A DNA stretch of 64,000 nt from JBFAPK01 sp040676675 (GCF_040676675.1 NZ_JBFAPK010000004.1:62001-126000); one strand, 5' to 3'; positions 9,060 through 17,991 are shown, counted from the first letter of the stretch. Program-made: numbers and translations. The notes: generated by a model not told the origin, from the letters alone.

Positions 9060-9076
9060 TTTCCGGAAATTTCCCG
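9060..9076. promoter_or_regulatory. Candidate operator upstream of the GH3 gene
   Basis: Two overlapping perfect palindromes, TTTCCGGAAA (9060-9069) and GGAAATTTCC (9065-9074), lie about 90 bases before the GH3 start codon. The 13-mer CGGAAATTTCCCG (9064-9076) matches CGGAAATTTTCCG upstream of the GH43 gene (51681-51693) at 12 of 13 positions. A shared regulator is an inference. Confidence 0.55.
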
Positions 9077-9258
9077 CGCCGTCGAGAGGGGACGTCTCTC
9101 GACCATGAACCCGAGGGTGCCTGGAGAGACAGGTTTTGACCGTCCGTTCATGCCCCCGCCGCGTGCGGCACATCACCTCGAATTATCGGACCAGGACCGA
9201 AAATTACGGCGGCGCGTCGGAGGCCACCCGGCCGGACCGGCGGCCGGCTCGCGCGTTC

Positions 9259-10494
9259 TCATCCGACCGGCTGTGCGTCCGGCGGGGTCGCCGCTCCGGT
9301 GGCCGGCCGCAGCGCCGCGAGGCGGCGCGGCAGCCAGGGCTCGGCCAGCAGGATGGCCAGGGCGAGCGCGGTGAGCACCCCGCCGGCCAGCGCCACGCTG
9401 CGGATGCCGAGCTGGTCGACGAGCGCGCCGCCGAGCAGGGCACCGGCCGCGATGCCGACGTTGAAGGCGGAGCTGACCCCGGCCGAGGCGAGGTCGAGGC
9501 TGCCCGGGGCGATCTGCAGGGTGCGGTTCTGCACGGCGACGGCCAGGGCGCTGAAGGAGAGCCCGCAGACGGCGAGCACGGCGACGGCGACCGGACGCAG
9601 CCAGCCGAGGGCGTAGAGGCCCAGCAGCGCGCCGGTGAGCAGCACCAGCGGCGTCATCAGCGCGGCGCGCGGCCGCCGGTCGAGCACGGTGCCGACGGCG
9701 AGGGTGCCGGCGAGCGCGCCGACGCCGGAGACGAGCAGCAGCGGCCCGAGCGCGGTCGGGGCGAACCCGCCGACGTCGAGCAGGAACGGCGTGACGTAGG
9801 TGTTGAAGGTCAGGAAGCCGGTGACCCCGATGGCGGTGCCGGCGACGAGGACGGCGTACCCGCGTCGGTCCGGGGTGGACCCGGTGGCGAGACCCCCGTC
9901 GGTGGCCGCCCGCTCCGGCAGCAGTACGGCGACCGCCGCGCAGAGCAGCGCGCCGATGCCGGCCAGCACGGCGAAGGAGGTGCGCCACCCCGCCTGCTGT
10001 CCGAGCCAGGTGCCGGCCGGGATGCCCAGTACCGGGGCGAGGGCGGTGCCGATCGCCAGGCGGGCGACCACGCGTCCCCGTACCGCCGGCGGGAAGAGGC
10101 CGGTGACCGTCGGCGGGGCCACCGACCAGAACAGCGCCTGCGACGCCGCGACGACCAGCCGGGAGGCCATCAGGACCGGATAGCTCGGCGCGAGCGCCGA
10201 GACCAGGGTCGCCGCCGCGAGGACGCCGAAGGTGGCGGCGAGCAGCCGGCGGCGGGGCAGCCGGTAGGTGAGCCGGGTCAGCGGGAGCGAGGCGAGCACG
10301 ACGACGGCGGCGTAGCCGGTGACGAGCAGGCCGACCTGCGACTCGGTGCGGCCGAGGTCGGCGGCGATCACGGTGAGCAGCCCGATCGGCAGGACCTCGA
10401 CGGTCACGTAGCTGAACGTGGCGACGCCGAGGACCACGAGCGCGGCGTTGGCTCGGGCGGGGGCGACGGGTGGCGACTGGAGTGGGGTGGTCAT
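9259..10494 (-). CDS. MFS transporter (sugar/drug efflux, AraJ-like)
   Basis: The ATG at 10494 is favoured since AAGGA lies 11 bases before it; the in-frame ATG at 10506 would sit directly on that sequence. The protein has 411 residues and twelve predicted membrane segments. Its first part reads VEVLPIGLLTVIAADLG and VGLLVTGYAAVVVLASLPLT, typical of the arabinose-efflux/chloramphenicol-resistance branch of the major facilitator superfamily, with RGRVVARLAIGTALAPVLG as the antiporter motif C region. Substrate is unknown. It is divergent from a CGNR-type regulator with only 55 bases between starts, so the regulator probably controls this pump. Confidence 0.9.
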   Translation of the reverse strand: MTTPLQSPPVAPARANAALVVLGVATFSYVTVEVLPIGLLTVIAADLGRTESQVGLLVTGYAAVVVLASLPLTRLTYRLPRRRLLAATFGVLAAATLVSALAPSYPVLMASRLVVAASQALFWSVAPPTVTGLFPPAVRGRVVARLAIGTALAPVLGIPAGTWLGQQAGWRTSFAVLAGIGALLCAAVAVLLPERAATDGGLATGSTPDRRGYAVLVAGTAIGVTGFLTFNTYVTPFLLDVGGFAPTALGPLLLVSGVGALAGTLAVGTVLDRRPRAALMTPLVLLTGALLGLYALGWLRPVAVAVLAVCGLSFSALAVAVQNRTLQIAPGSLDLASAGVSSAFNVGIAAGALLGGALVDQLGIRSVALAGGVLTALALAILLAEPWLPRRLAALRPATGAATPPDAQPVG

Positions 10495-10536
10495 GCTGAC
10501 GTCCATCCTTGATTCCAGCTATTCGGATTTTGATGG

Positions 10537-10557
10537 TAGCTTTGCATCCATGGATGC
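10537..10557 (+). promoter_or_regulatory. Leaderless promoter and palindrome at the CGNR gene start
   Basis: TAGCTT (10537-10542) fits the actinobacterial -10 pattern TAnnnT and lies 7 bases before ATG 10550; no ribosome-binding site is present, so a leaderless transcript is likely. The perfect 14-bp palindrome GCATCCATGGATGC (10544-10557) covers the start codon and would let a dimeric repressor block the transcription start. Both are inferences from sequence. Confidence 0.45.
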
Positions 10558-11200
10558 GTCAGGCAACCCGGAGTTGCGTCTGGTCGGCGGGCACCCGGCC
10601 CTGGACCTGGTCAACACGGTCGCGCCGCGCCGGCCGGACGACGCCGACCGGCACGAGTACCTCGCCGGGCCGGACGAGCTGATCGCCTGGGCCGAGCGCG
10701 CCGGGATCGTCGACGCGACCGAGGCGGACGCGGTCGCGCGGGCGTGGCGGGGCGCGCCGGACGGTGCCGAGCAGGCCCTGCGCGCCGCCGTGGACGTCCG
10801 CGAGGCGACGTACCGGGTGCTGCTGGCGCGGCAGGGCGTGCCGGGCGCCCCGCAGCCGGAGCCGGCGCTGGAGCGGCTGGCCCTGCGCTGGGCCGCGGCG
10901 GCGGCGCGCAGCGAGCTGCTGCTCGACCCGACCGGCGCCGGCGCGGTCCGGCTGCGCGTCGGCACCGCGCCCGCGCTGCTCGTACCGGACCGGCTGGCGT
11001 ACGCCGCCGTCGAACTGCTGCGCACCGTCGACCTGGGCCGGCTGCGCACCTGCCCGCTCGACGAGGGCGGCTGCGGGTGGCTCTTCCTCGACTCCAGCCG
11101 CAACGGCTCCCGGCGCTGGTGCGCCATGGCCGACTGCGGCGCGCACGCCAAGGCGCGCCGGCTCACCGCCCGCCGGCGCGCCGCCCGGCTACCGGCGTAA
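10550..11200 (+). CDS. CGNR zinc-finger regulator (ABATE domain)
   Basis: Start at ATG 10550, which has a -10 element at the right distance for a leaderless mRNA. The 216-residue protein opens with LRLVGGHPALDLVNTV, the signature of the ABATE (putative stress-induced regulator) domain, and ends with a zinc-binding CGNR-type module: CPLDEGGCGWLFLDSSRNGSRRWC written in the usual spacing, then MADCGAHAKARRL. The canonical CGNR is CGAH here. Such proteins are predicted DNA-binding regulators that often sit beside transporters. It is divergent from the MFS pump, the most likely target, and a palindrome over its start suggests autoregulation. Confidence 0.88.
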   Translation: MDASGNPELRLVGGHPALDLVNTVAPRRPDDADRHEYLAGPDELIAWAERAGIVDATEADAVARAWRGAPDGAEQALRAAVDVREATYRVLLARQGVPGAPQPEPALERLALRWAAAAARSELLLDPTGAGAVRLRVGTAPALLVPDRLAYAAVELLRTVDLGRLRTCPLDEGGCGWLFLDSSRNGSRRWCAMADCGAHAKARRLTARRRAARLPA

Positions 11201-11342
11201 GCCGTGTAACCGGTAGCGTTGCCCGGCCCGTATCCGAGTCGCCCACCGAAGGACGGCGCGCGGGTCCACCCTGGATCGGCGTGCGGGTCCGCCGCGGCGC
11301 TCTCCGCCGTGATCGTCGGCGCGAAGGACCGGGACCGCGCGG

Positions 11343-12326
11343 TCAGCGCAGGGCGAGCACGAGGGCGACCGCGGCCCCGAAGGCGACCACGACGGTACGC
11401 AGCACGTTCGCCGGCAACCGGCGGGCGACCCGCGCGCCGAGTACGCCGCCGAGCAGGCTGGCCGGGGCCATCACCGCCACCACCGTCCACTGCACCGGGC
11501 TGAACAGCGCGAACGCCAGCAGCGCGACCGTGTTGACGACCAGCGAGAGGACGCTGCGCAGCGCGTTGATCCGGTTGAGCCGCTCGGGTAGCAGCACCCC
11601 GAGGATGCCGAGCAGCAGCACGCCGAGCCCGGCGCCGAAGTACGCGCCGTAGACCCCGCCCAGGAACATCCCGCCGTGCAGCAGCGTTCCGGACAGCTCG
11701 GTCCGGGCGTCGCGTACCGGCCGGGGCCGGGCCGCGGTCGTGGTGGCCGCACCGCCACCGGCCGGTACGAGCTCGAACTCGGCGTCCCAGTCCACCGACC
11801 CCTCCGGGCCCGAGCGGTCCGAGCCGTCCCGGCCGTGCAGACCGTCCGGGCCGTGCAGACCGTCCGGGCCGTGCAGACCGTCCGGGCCGGAGGTGGCCGG
11901 TCGCGGGCCGGACCCACGGGCCCCGGGGCCGGGCCGCTCGGTCAGCCGGCGCACGGCCCGGCTCACCCACGGCTGCGCGCCGAGCAGGCCGCAGGCGAGC
12001 AGGATCAGCAGCGGCACCACCGCGTCGAAGAGGTCGCCGGGGGTGACCGCCAGCAGCAGACAGCCGAGGGCCGCGCCGACCGCGGCGGTCACCGAGTAGC
12101 GGGCGGTACGCGGCCCCTGACCGTCCAGGTCGGCGCGGAAGCCGACGACCCCGCCGACGTACCCGGGCCAGAGCGCCACGGTGTTGGTGACGTTCGCGGT
12201 GAGGCTGGGATAGCCGGCCGCGACCAGGGCGGGAAACGAGAGCAGGGAGCCACCTCCCGCGATGGCGTTGACCGCGCCGGCGGCCACCCCCGCCCCGAGG
12301 AGCAGGGGGAGACTTGCGAGGTCCAT
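11343..12326 (-). CDS. TauE/SafE family sulfite/organosulfonate exporter-like permease
   Basis: This is a 327-residue membrane protein with seven to eight predicted helices split into two halves. It has the family features GVAAGAVNAIAGGGSLLSFP near the N-terminus and GGVLGARVARRLPANVLR near the C-terminus. Between the halves lies a hydrophilic stretch (about residues 125-200) with three exact GLHGPD-type repeats that most family members lack. TauE/SafE proteins move sulfite, sulfoacetate or related anions; the substrate is inferred only. It is the last gene of the leftward operon: its ATG (12324-12326) abuts the stop of the gamma-glutamyltransferase, arguing for co-translation and a shared pathway. 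Confidence 0.87.
   Translation of the reverse strand: MDLASLPLLLGAGVAAGAVNAIAGGGSLLSFPALVAAGYPSLTANVTNTVALWPGYVGGVVGFRADLDGQGPRTARYSVTAAVGAALGCLLLAVTPGDLFDAVVPLLILLACGLLGAQPWVSRAVRRLTERPGPGARGSGPRPATSGPDGLHGPDGLHGPDGLHGRDGSDRSGPEGSVDWDAEFELVPAGGGAATTTAARPRPVRDARTELSGTLLHGGMFLGGVYGAYFGAGLGVLLLGILGVLLPERLNRINALRSVLSLVVNTVALLAFALFSPVQWTVVAVMAPASLLGGVLGARVARRLPANVLRTVVVAFGAAVALVLALR
11833..11886. repeat. 18-bp tandem repeat inside the TauE-like gene
   Basis: Three perfect copies of CCGTGCAGACCGTCCGGG follow one another at 11833, 11851 and 11869. Because 18 is a multiple of three, the reading frame is kept and the repeat encodes GLHGPD units in the loop between the two membrane halves. Perfect identity suggests recent slippage; strains probably differ in copy number. 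Confidence 0.9.
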
Positions 12327-14108
12327 CTACCGGCCGACCGCGTATCCCTGCGCGCCGCGCGGGTTCGCCGCCGCCAGCAGCACCTCGCCGTCCCGGGCGA
12401 CCGCCGAGAGCCGGCCGAGGGCCCAGTCGCCGGCCAGCTCCACCTCGTGCCCGCGGCGACGCAGCTCGGCCACGACCGCCGGGTCGAAGCGCTCCTCGAG
12501 CAGCAGTACCCCCGGGCGGGACTCGCGCGGGTAGAACGAGCTCGGGAAGTGTGCCGAGTGGAAGGCCGGCGCGTCGATCGCCGCCTGCAGGTTCGGTTCG
12601 GCGTGCACCACGGAGAGGAAGAAGTGCAGGCTCCACTGGTCCTGCTGGTCGCCGCCGGGCGTACCGAAGGCCAGCCAGGGCCGCCCGTCGCGCAGCGCGA
12701 GCGACGGGGAGAGCGTGGTACGCGGGCGCGCGCCCGGCCGGATCGAGGCGGGCAGGCCGGGCTGCACCCAGAACATCTGCGCCCGGGTACCGAGGCAGAA
12801 GCCGAGCCCGGGGATGGTCGGCGAGCTCTGCAACCAGCCGCCGCTCGGGGTGGCCGAGACCATGTTGCCCCAGCGGTCCACCACGTCGACGTGGCAGGTG
12901 TCGCCGCGGGTGCTGCCGTCGGTGCGTACCGTCGGCTCGCCCGTACCGCCGGCAGCCACCTCGGCGGGACCGCCGCCGGCCACCGGGTCGGGGAGCACCG
13001 GCCGCCGCCCGTCCGGGCTGCCGGGGCGCAGCTCGCGGCTGGCCTGCGCGCCGACGAGTTCCCGGCGCGCCGCGTTGTACTCGGGGGAGAGGAGCGTGGC
13101 CAGCGGTACGTCGTAGTGGCGCGGGTCGCCGTACCACGCCTCCCGGTCGGCGAAGGCGAGCTTGCCGGACTCGACGATGGTGTGCACCCAGTCGGCCGAG
13201 AGGTGTCCGGCCGCGCCCAGGTCGACCCCGGCGAGCAGGGCGAGCTGCTGCAGGAAGACCGGACCCTGTCCCCACGGGCCGGTCTTGTGGACCGTGTGGC
13301 CGTGATAGTCGAAGCTGGTCGACTCCTCCACCGTGGCTGCCCAGCCGGCGAGGTCGTCGCCGGTGAGCAGGCCCCCGTGCGGCCGCCCGGAGCTGTCGCG
13401 CCAGGCGGTACCGGCGGAGAACTCGGCGATCTGTTCGGCGACGAAGCCGGAGTACCAGCTGTCGCGGGCCGCGTCGAGCTGCGCGTCGCGGTCGCCGGAG
13501 CGGGCCTGCGCCTCGGCGACGATGCGCCGGTAGGTGGCGGCCACCCCGGGCTGCCGCAGCCGGGCGCCGGCCGGCGGTGGGGTGCCGCCGGGCAGCCAGG
13601 TCGCCGCCGAGGTGGACCAGTCGGCCTGGAACATCGGCGCGACGGTGGCGATGGTGGTGGCGATCTGCGGCAGCACCGGGAAGCCGCGCTCGGCGTAGCC
13701 GATCGCGTACTCCAGCACGTCGGCGAGGGGCCAGGTGCCCCACTGCTGGAGCAGCCGCAGCCAGCCGCCGAACGCGCCCGGCACGGTCGCGGCGAGCAGC
13801 CCGGTGCCGGGCACCGTGTTCAGGCCCAGTTCGGCGAAGCGTTCCGTGGTCGCGGCGGCCGGCGCGACGCCCTGCCCGTTGACGACGTGCACGCGCTGCT
13901 CGGACTCGCTCCACAGCAGGATCGGCACCTCGCCGCCGGGGCCGTTGAGGTGGGGCTCCACCACCTGCAGTACGAAGCCGGCGGCGGCCGCGGCGTCGAA
14001 CGCGTTGCCGCCGCGTTCGAGCACGCTCATGCCGGCGGCCGAGGCCAGCCAGTGGGTGCTGGCGACCATGCCGAAGTCGCCGGAGAGCTGGGGCCGGGTG
14101 GTGAACAC
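12327..14108 (-). CDS. Gamma-glutamyltransferase family Ntn-hydrolase
   Basis: The GTG start at 14108 directly follows the stop of the upstream ATPase gene. The 593-residue precursor shows the GGT layout: a large-subunit part (STHWLASAAGMSVLERGGNAFDAA, LNGPGGEVPILLW) and a small subunit expected to begin at Thr404 in GDTCHVDVVDRWGNMVSATP, where Thr would become the N-terminal nucleophile after self-cleavage. The downstream FGTPGGDQQDQW corresponds to the oxyanion region. No signal peptide is visible, unlike secreted GGTs, so it probably works in the cytosol. Placement after peptide-ABC genes suggests it splits imported gamma-glutamyl compounds such as glutathione. Other GGT-fold acylases cannot be excluded. 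Confidence 0.88.
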   Translation of the reverse strand: MFTTRPQLSGDFGMVASTHWLASAAGMSVLERGGNAFDAAAAAGFVLQVVEPHLNGPGGEVPILLWSESEQRVHVVNGQGVAPAAATTERFAELGLNTVPGTGLLAATVPGAFGGWLRLLQQWGTWPLADVLEYAIGYAERGFPVLPQIATTIATVAPMFQADWSTSAATWLPGGTPPPAGARLRQPGVAATYRRIVAEAQARSGDRDAQLDAARDSWYSGFVAEQIAEFSAGTAWRDSSGRPHGGLLTGDDLAGWAATVEESTSFDYHGHTVHKTGPWGQGPVFLQQLALLAGVDLGAAGHLSADWVHTIVESGKLAFADREAWYGDPRHYDVPLATLLSPEYNAARRELVGAQASRELRPGSPDGRRPVLPDPVAGGGPAEVAAGGTGEPTVRTDGSTRGDTCHVDVVDRWGNMVSATPSGGWLQSSPTIPGLGFCLGTRAQMFWVQPGLPASIRPGARPRTTLSPSLALRDGRPWLAFGTPGGDQQDQWSLHFFLSVVHAEPNLQAAIDAPAFHSAHFPSSFYPRESRPGVLLLEERFDPAVVAELRRRGHEVELAGDWALGRLSAVARDGEVLLAAANPRGAQGYAVGR

Positions 14109-15095
14109 TCAGGTTCCTTTCGTGAGCAGCGGTGCGTCGCCCTCGGCGGTGACCAGGTGACACGCGGTCAGGTGGTCGGTACCGAGCAGGGCGGGTGGTT
14201 CGGACCGGCAGCGGTCGACGGCGACCGGGCAGCGGGTCTGGAAGTGGCAGCCGGCCGGCGGGTGCGTCGGGCTCGGCGGGTCACCGCTGAGCACCACGCG
14301 GCGCCGTTCCCGCTGCCGGACGGGGTCGGGCAGCGGCGCGGCCGACAGCAGCGCCTGAGTGTACGGGTGGCGCGGGTCGGCGAAGATCCGCTCCCGTGGC
14401 CCGGTCTCCACGATCCGGCCGAGGTACATCACCGCGATCCGGTCGGCGAGGAACTCCACCACCGACAGGTCGTGCGTGATGAACAGGCAGGAGAAGCCCA
14501 TGTCCTGTTGCAGGTCGGCGATCAGGTTGAGGACGGAGGCCTGCACCGAGACGTCCAGCGCGCTGACCGGCTCGTCGGCGACGATCAGCTTCGGCCGCAG
14601 GATCAGGGACCGGGCGAGCCCCACCCGCTGGCGCTGGCCCCCGGAGAGCTCGTGCGGGTAGCGCTGGGCGAGTTCCGGGCGGAGGCCGACCCGGTCCAGC
14701 ATCGTGGCGACCTGTTCCTTCGCGTCCCGTCCGCTGGCCAGCCGGTGGTGGCGCAGCGGCTCGCCGACGATCTGCCCGATGGTCATCCGCGGGTTCAGCG
14801 ACGAGAACGGGTCCTGGAAGACCATGTGCACGTCGCGGCGTACCGGGCGCATCGCCCGCCGGGACAGCGCGGTGATGTCCCGGCCGTCGACGCGTACCGT
14901 GCCGGCCGTCGGGTCGGTCAGCCGAAGCACGCACTTGCCCACGGTGGACTTGCCGCTGCCGGACTCGCCGACCAGGCCGAGCACCTCGCCCGGGCGGATG
15001 GCCAGCGACACGCCGTCCACCGCGCGCACCACCTGCCGGCCCCCGGTGTGGTAATGCTTGACCAGGTCGGTCACCTCAAGGACGAACTCGCTCAC
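14109..15095 (-). CDS. Peptide ABC transporter ATP-binding protein (DppF/OppF type)
   Basis: The GTG at 15095 is chosen because it overlaps the previous gene's stop (GTGA, 15092-15095) and has GGAGGAGG upstream; a longer frame to 15119 exists. The 328-residue protein has Walker A GESGSGKST, Q-loop VFQDPFSSLNP, signature LSGGQRQR, Walker B LIVADEPVSALD and the H-loop THDLSVVEFLADR. The C-terminal oligopeptide-ABC extension has CHFQTRCPVAVDRC, the cysteine-containing motif of the Dpp/Opp family that can carry an iron-sulfur cluster in some members. It should pair with the DppD-type ATPase to power peptide import. Confidence 0.93.
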   Translation of the reverse strand: MSEFVLEVTDLVKHYHTGGRQVVRAVDGVSLAIRPGEVLGLVGESGSGKSTVGKCVLRLTDPTAGTVRVDGRDITALSRRAMRPVRRDVHMVFQDPFSSLNPRMTIGQIVGEPLRHHRLASGRDAKEQVATMLDRVGLRPELAQRYPHELSGGQRQRVGLARSLILRPKLIVADEPVSALDVSVQASVLNLIADLQQDMGFSCLFITHDLSVVEFLADRIAVMYLGRIVETGPRERIFADPRHPYTQALLSAAPLPDPVRQRERRRVVLSGDPPSPTHPPAGCHFQTRCPVAVDRCRSEPPALLGTDHLTACHLVTAEGDAPLLTKGT

Positions 15096-16072
15096 CCGAC
15101 CTCCTCCGGATGCAGGCACGCGACGACGTGATCAGGGCCGGCCGGCGAGAGTACGGGCCGCCGGCTGGCGCAGTCCGACTGGGCGCGCGGGCAGCGTGGC
15201 CGGAAGGCGCACTCGTCGGGATCGGAGTAGGGCGCGGGCACCAGACCCGGGATCTCGGCGAGCCGGCGCCGGCCGTCGGCGCCGACCGACGCGGCGGCCG
15301 GCAGCGCCCCGAGCAGCCCCCTGGTGTACGGATGCCGCGGCGCGGCGAAGAGCTCGCCGACCGGGGCACGTTCCACGGCGCGCCCGGCGTACATCACCAC
15401 CACCTGGTCGGCGATGTCGGCCACGACGCCGAGGTCGTGCGTGATGAGGATGATCGCGGTGCCCAACCGGTCCCGCAGGTTCCGGAAGACGTCCAGCACA
15501 CCGGCCTGGATGGTGACGTCGAGCGCGGTGGTGGGCTCGTCGGCGATGAGTACCTTCGGCGAGCAGGCGACCGCCATGGCGATCATCACCCGCTGCCGCA
15601 TCCCGCCGGAGAGCTGGTGCGGATACTCCCGTACCCGCCGTTCGGGAGCGGCGATGCCGACCAGCCGGAGCAGTTCGACCGCGCGGTCCCGGGCGGCCCG
15701 CCGGGACATCCTCTCGTGCCGGCGCAGCACCTCCACGATCTGGAAACCCACCGAGTACGCCGGGTTCAGCGAGGTCATCGGCTCCTGGAAGACGACCGAG
15801 ACGTCCCGTCCCCGGATGGCCTGGATCTCCCGTTCGGAGAGCGCGGTCAGCTCCCGACCGTCGAGCCGGATCGAACCGGAGATCCGGGTCGTCTCCGGCG
15901 GCAGCAACCGGGGGATCGACATGGCGGTGACCGACTTGCCGCAGCCGGACTCACCGCACAGCGCCAGAATCTCGCCGCGTTCGACGGCGAGGGAGATCTG
16001 CTTGACCGCGCGGACCTCGCCGTCCTCGGTGTCGAAGCTGACCGCCAGATCCGTGACTTCCAGCAGGCTCAT
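15092..16072 (-). CDS. Peptide ABC transporter ATP-binding protein (DppD/OppD type)
   Basis: The 326-residue protein starts at ATG 16072, overlapping the permease stop by four bases. Motifs in order: GESGCGKS (Walker A, around residue 40), VFQEPMTSLNPAYSVGFQI, LSGGMRQRVMIAMA (signature), LIADEPTTALDVTIQ (Walker B) and ITHDLGVVADIADQ. The oligopeptide C-terminal domain has CAFRPRCPRAQSDC. It forms the second half of the ATPase pair of this importer. The stop overlaps the next ATPase start, so the two are translationally coupled. Confidence 0.94.
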   Translation of the reverse strand: MSLLEVTDLAVSFDTEDGEVRAVKQISLAVERGEILALCGESGCGKSVTAMSIPRLLPPETTRISGSIRLDGRELTALSEREIQAIRGRDVSVVFQEPMTSLNPAYSVGFQIVEVLRRHERMSRRAARDRAVELLRLVGIAAPERRVREYPHQLSGGMRQRVMIAMAVACSPKVLIADEPTTALDVTIQAGVLDVFRNLRDRLGTAIILITHDLGVVADIADQVVVMYAGRAVERAPVGELFAAPRHPYTRGLLGALPAAASVGADGRRRLAEIPGLVPAPYSDPDECAFRPRCPRAQSDCASRRPVLSPAGPDHVVACLHPEEVG

Positions 16073-17037
16073 CGGCCACTCCTCGGGTCGAGCACGTCGC
16101 GCAGCCCGTCGCCGAGCAGGTTGAACCCGAGCGTGGCGAGCGCGATCATCACACCGGGCCAGATCGCCAGCCAGGGTGCCTGCGTGAAGAACTGCTGGGC
16201 AGTGGTCAACATCCCGCCCCAGGACGGCGCCGGCGGTCGCACTCCCAGCCCGAGGAACGAGAGCGTGGCCTCGCCGAGAATTCCCGCCGGGATCGCCACG
16301 GTCGCCTGCACGATGAGCGCGCTGGTGGCGTTGGGGAGGACGTACCGGAAGAGGATGGACAGGTCACCGGCGCCGTCGGCGACGGCGGCCGAGACGAAGT
16401 CCAGTTCCCGGATGGCCAGCACCTCGCCCCGGGTGATCCGGATGATGCCCGGGATCTGCGAGACGGCGAGCGCGACCACCACGTTGCGCAGCGACGGCCC
16501 GAGGATCGCCGCCAGGCCGACCGCGAAGACGAGGAACGGGAAGGCCAGCAGGACGTCGACCAGCCGCATCACCACCGGGTCCAGCCAGCGCCGGTAGAAG
16601 CCGGCGACGAGGCCGATGGGGACGCCGACCAGCATGGCGAACGCGGTGGAGAGCACCCCGGCGGCCAGCGAGACCCGGGCACCGGCGGCGACCCGCGCGA
16701 GCAGGTCCCGCCCCTGGTCGTCGGTGCCGAGCGGATGCGACCCGGACGCCGGCTGGAACGCCGCGAGGAAGTCCTGCTTCTCGGGGTCGCCGAGGAAGAC
16801 CGGGACCACGAGCGCCAGCAGCAGGAACGCCACGACGAGGACCAGGCCGAGCATCGCCAGCCTGCGGCGCCGTAGCCGGCGCCACATCCGCCGCCGTCGG
16901 TCGGCCCGACCGGCGCCCGTCGCGGGGCCGGGGGCGGTCACGTTGCCGGGTACGAGCGTGGAGGCCGGCGCGGGCGCACCGCGTTCGCTGCCCTCCGCCA
17001 ACTCGTCGACGTCGGCTATCTCGTTGGTGTCAGCCAT
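16069..17037 (-). CDS. Peptide ABC transporter permease (DppC type)
   Basis: This 322-residue protein has a long hydrophilic N-terminus (about 50 residues, acidic then Arg-rich), a first membrane helix (LAMLGLVLVVAFLLLALVVPVFL), a periplasm-facing segment ending HPLGTDDQGRDLLARV (diagnostic for the DppC family), and five more helices. The EAA loop reads ELDFVSAAVADGAGDLSILFRYVLPN in the usual place. It overlaps the DppB gene by 8 bases upstream and the DppD gene by 4 bases downstream. Confidence 0.93.
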   Translation of the reverse strand: MADTNEIADVDELAEGSERGAPAPASTLVPGNVTAPGPATGAGRADRRRRMWRRLRRRRLAMLGLVLVVAFLLLALVVPVFLGDPEKQDFLAAFQPASGSHPLGTDDQGRDLLARVAAGARVSLAAGVLSTAFAMLVGVPIGLVAGFYRRWLDPVVMRLVDVLLAFPFLVFAVGLAAILGPSLRNVVVALAVSQIPGIIRITRGEVLAIRELDFVSAAVADGAGDLSILFRYVLPNATSALIVQATVAIPAGILGEATLSFLGLGVRPPAPSWGGMLTTAQQFFTQAPWLAIWPGVMIALATLGFNLLGDGLRDVLDPRSGR

Positions 17038-17989
17038 GTCGCGCTCCGGAGAGTCGCACCCTCGGGTTGAGCAGGCCGTAGGTGACGTCCACCAGCAGGT
17101 TGACCACGATGTATCCGATGACCGTGACCAGCACGACCGCCTGGATCACCGGGTAGTTGCGGGTGAGCACGGCGTCGATGGTGAGCTTGCCGAAGCCCGG
17201 GATGACGAAGATCTGCTCGGTGACCACCGCGCCGCTGATCAGCGCCCCGAGCTGCAGCCCGAGTACGGTGACCACGGTGGTCAGGCTGTTGCGCAGCGCG
17301 TGCACGCCGACCACCCGGGCGCCGGAGAGTCCCTTGGACCGGGCGGTGCGTACGTAGTCGCTGGCGAGCTGGCCGAGCATCGCCGAACGGGTCTGCCGCA
17401 TCAGCACCGCCGCGAAGCCGGTGCCGAGCACCAGCGCCGGCAGGATCATGCGGCGCAGGTTCTCGCCCGGGTCCTCGCTGAACGGCACGTACCCCGACGC
17501 GGGCAGGATCTTGAGCTGGACGGCGAAGAAGAGCACCGCCAGCAGCCCGAGCCAGAAGTGCGGTACGGAGAGGCCGATCAGCCCGAATCCCGTCGCCACG
17601 TAGTCGGCGGCGCGGCCTCGACGGATCGCGGCGACGATGCCGGCCCCGACGCCGATGACGATCGCCACCAGCATCGCCAGCAGGGCGAGTTCGAGCGTGA
17701 TGGGCAGCCGCTCCAGCAGGATCTGGCTGACCGGCAGCCTGTCCTGGGTGGACCGCCCGAAATCGCCGCTGAGCACCTGGCGGAGGTAGTCGACGTACTG
17801 CACCGGCAGGGGCCGGTCCAGTCCGTACTGGTGGCGGATCTGGGCGAGGAGTTCCGGGGTGGCGCCCTCCCCGGCGAGGACGACCGCGGGGTCGCCGGGG
17901 AGAGCGCGTACGCCGAAGAACACCAGCACGCTGGCGATCAGGGCCACGATCAGGGCGGCCCCGGTACGGCGAAGGACGAACCAACCCAT
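17030..17989 (-). CDS. Peptide ABC transporter permease (DppB type)
   Basis: The protein has 319 residues, six predicted membrane helices, and begins MGWFVLRRTGAALIVALIAS with the first helix at residues 8-30. The family pattern ALPGDPAVVLAGEGATPELL follows, and the EAA loop contains DYVRTARSKGLSGARVVGVHALRN. Together with the DppC-type partner it forms the transmembrane channel of a nickel/peptide-class (PepT) importer. Its ATG is two bases after the stop of the binding-protein gene. Confidence 0.94.
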   Translation of the reverse strand: MGWFVLRRTGAALIVALIASVLVFFGVRALPGDPAVVLAGEGATPELLAQIRHQYGLDRPLPVQYVDYLRQVLSGDFGRSTQDRLPVSQILLERLPITLELALLAMLVAIVIGVGAGIVAAIRRGRAADYVATGFGLIGLSVPHFWLGLLAVLFFAVQLKILPASGYVPFSEDPGENLRRMILPALVLGTGFAAVLMRQTRSAMLGQLASDYVRTARSKGLSGARVVGVHALRNSLTTVVTVLGLQLGALISGAVVTEQIFVIPGFGKLTIDAVLTRNYPVIQAVVLVTVIGYIVVNLLVDVTYGLLNPRVRLSGARHG

Positions 17990-17991
17990 CG

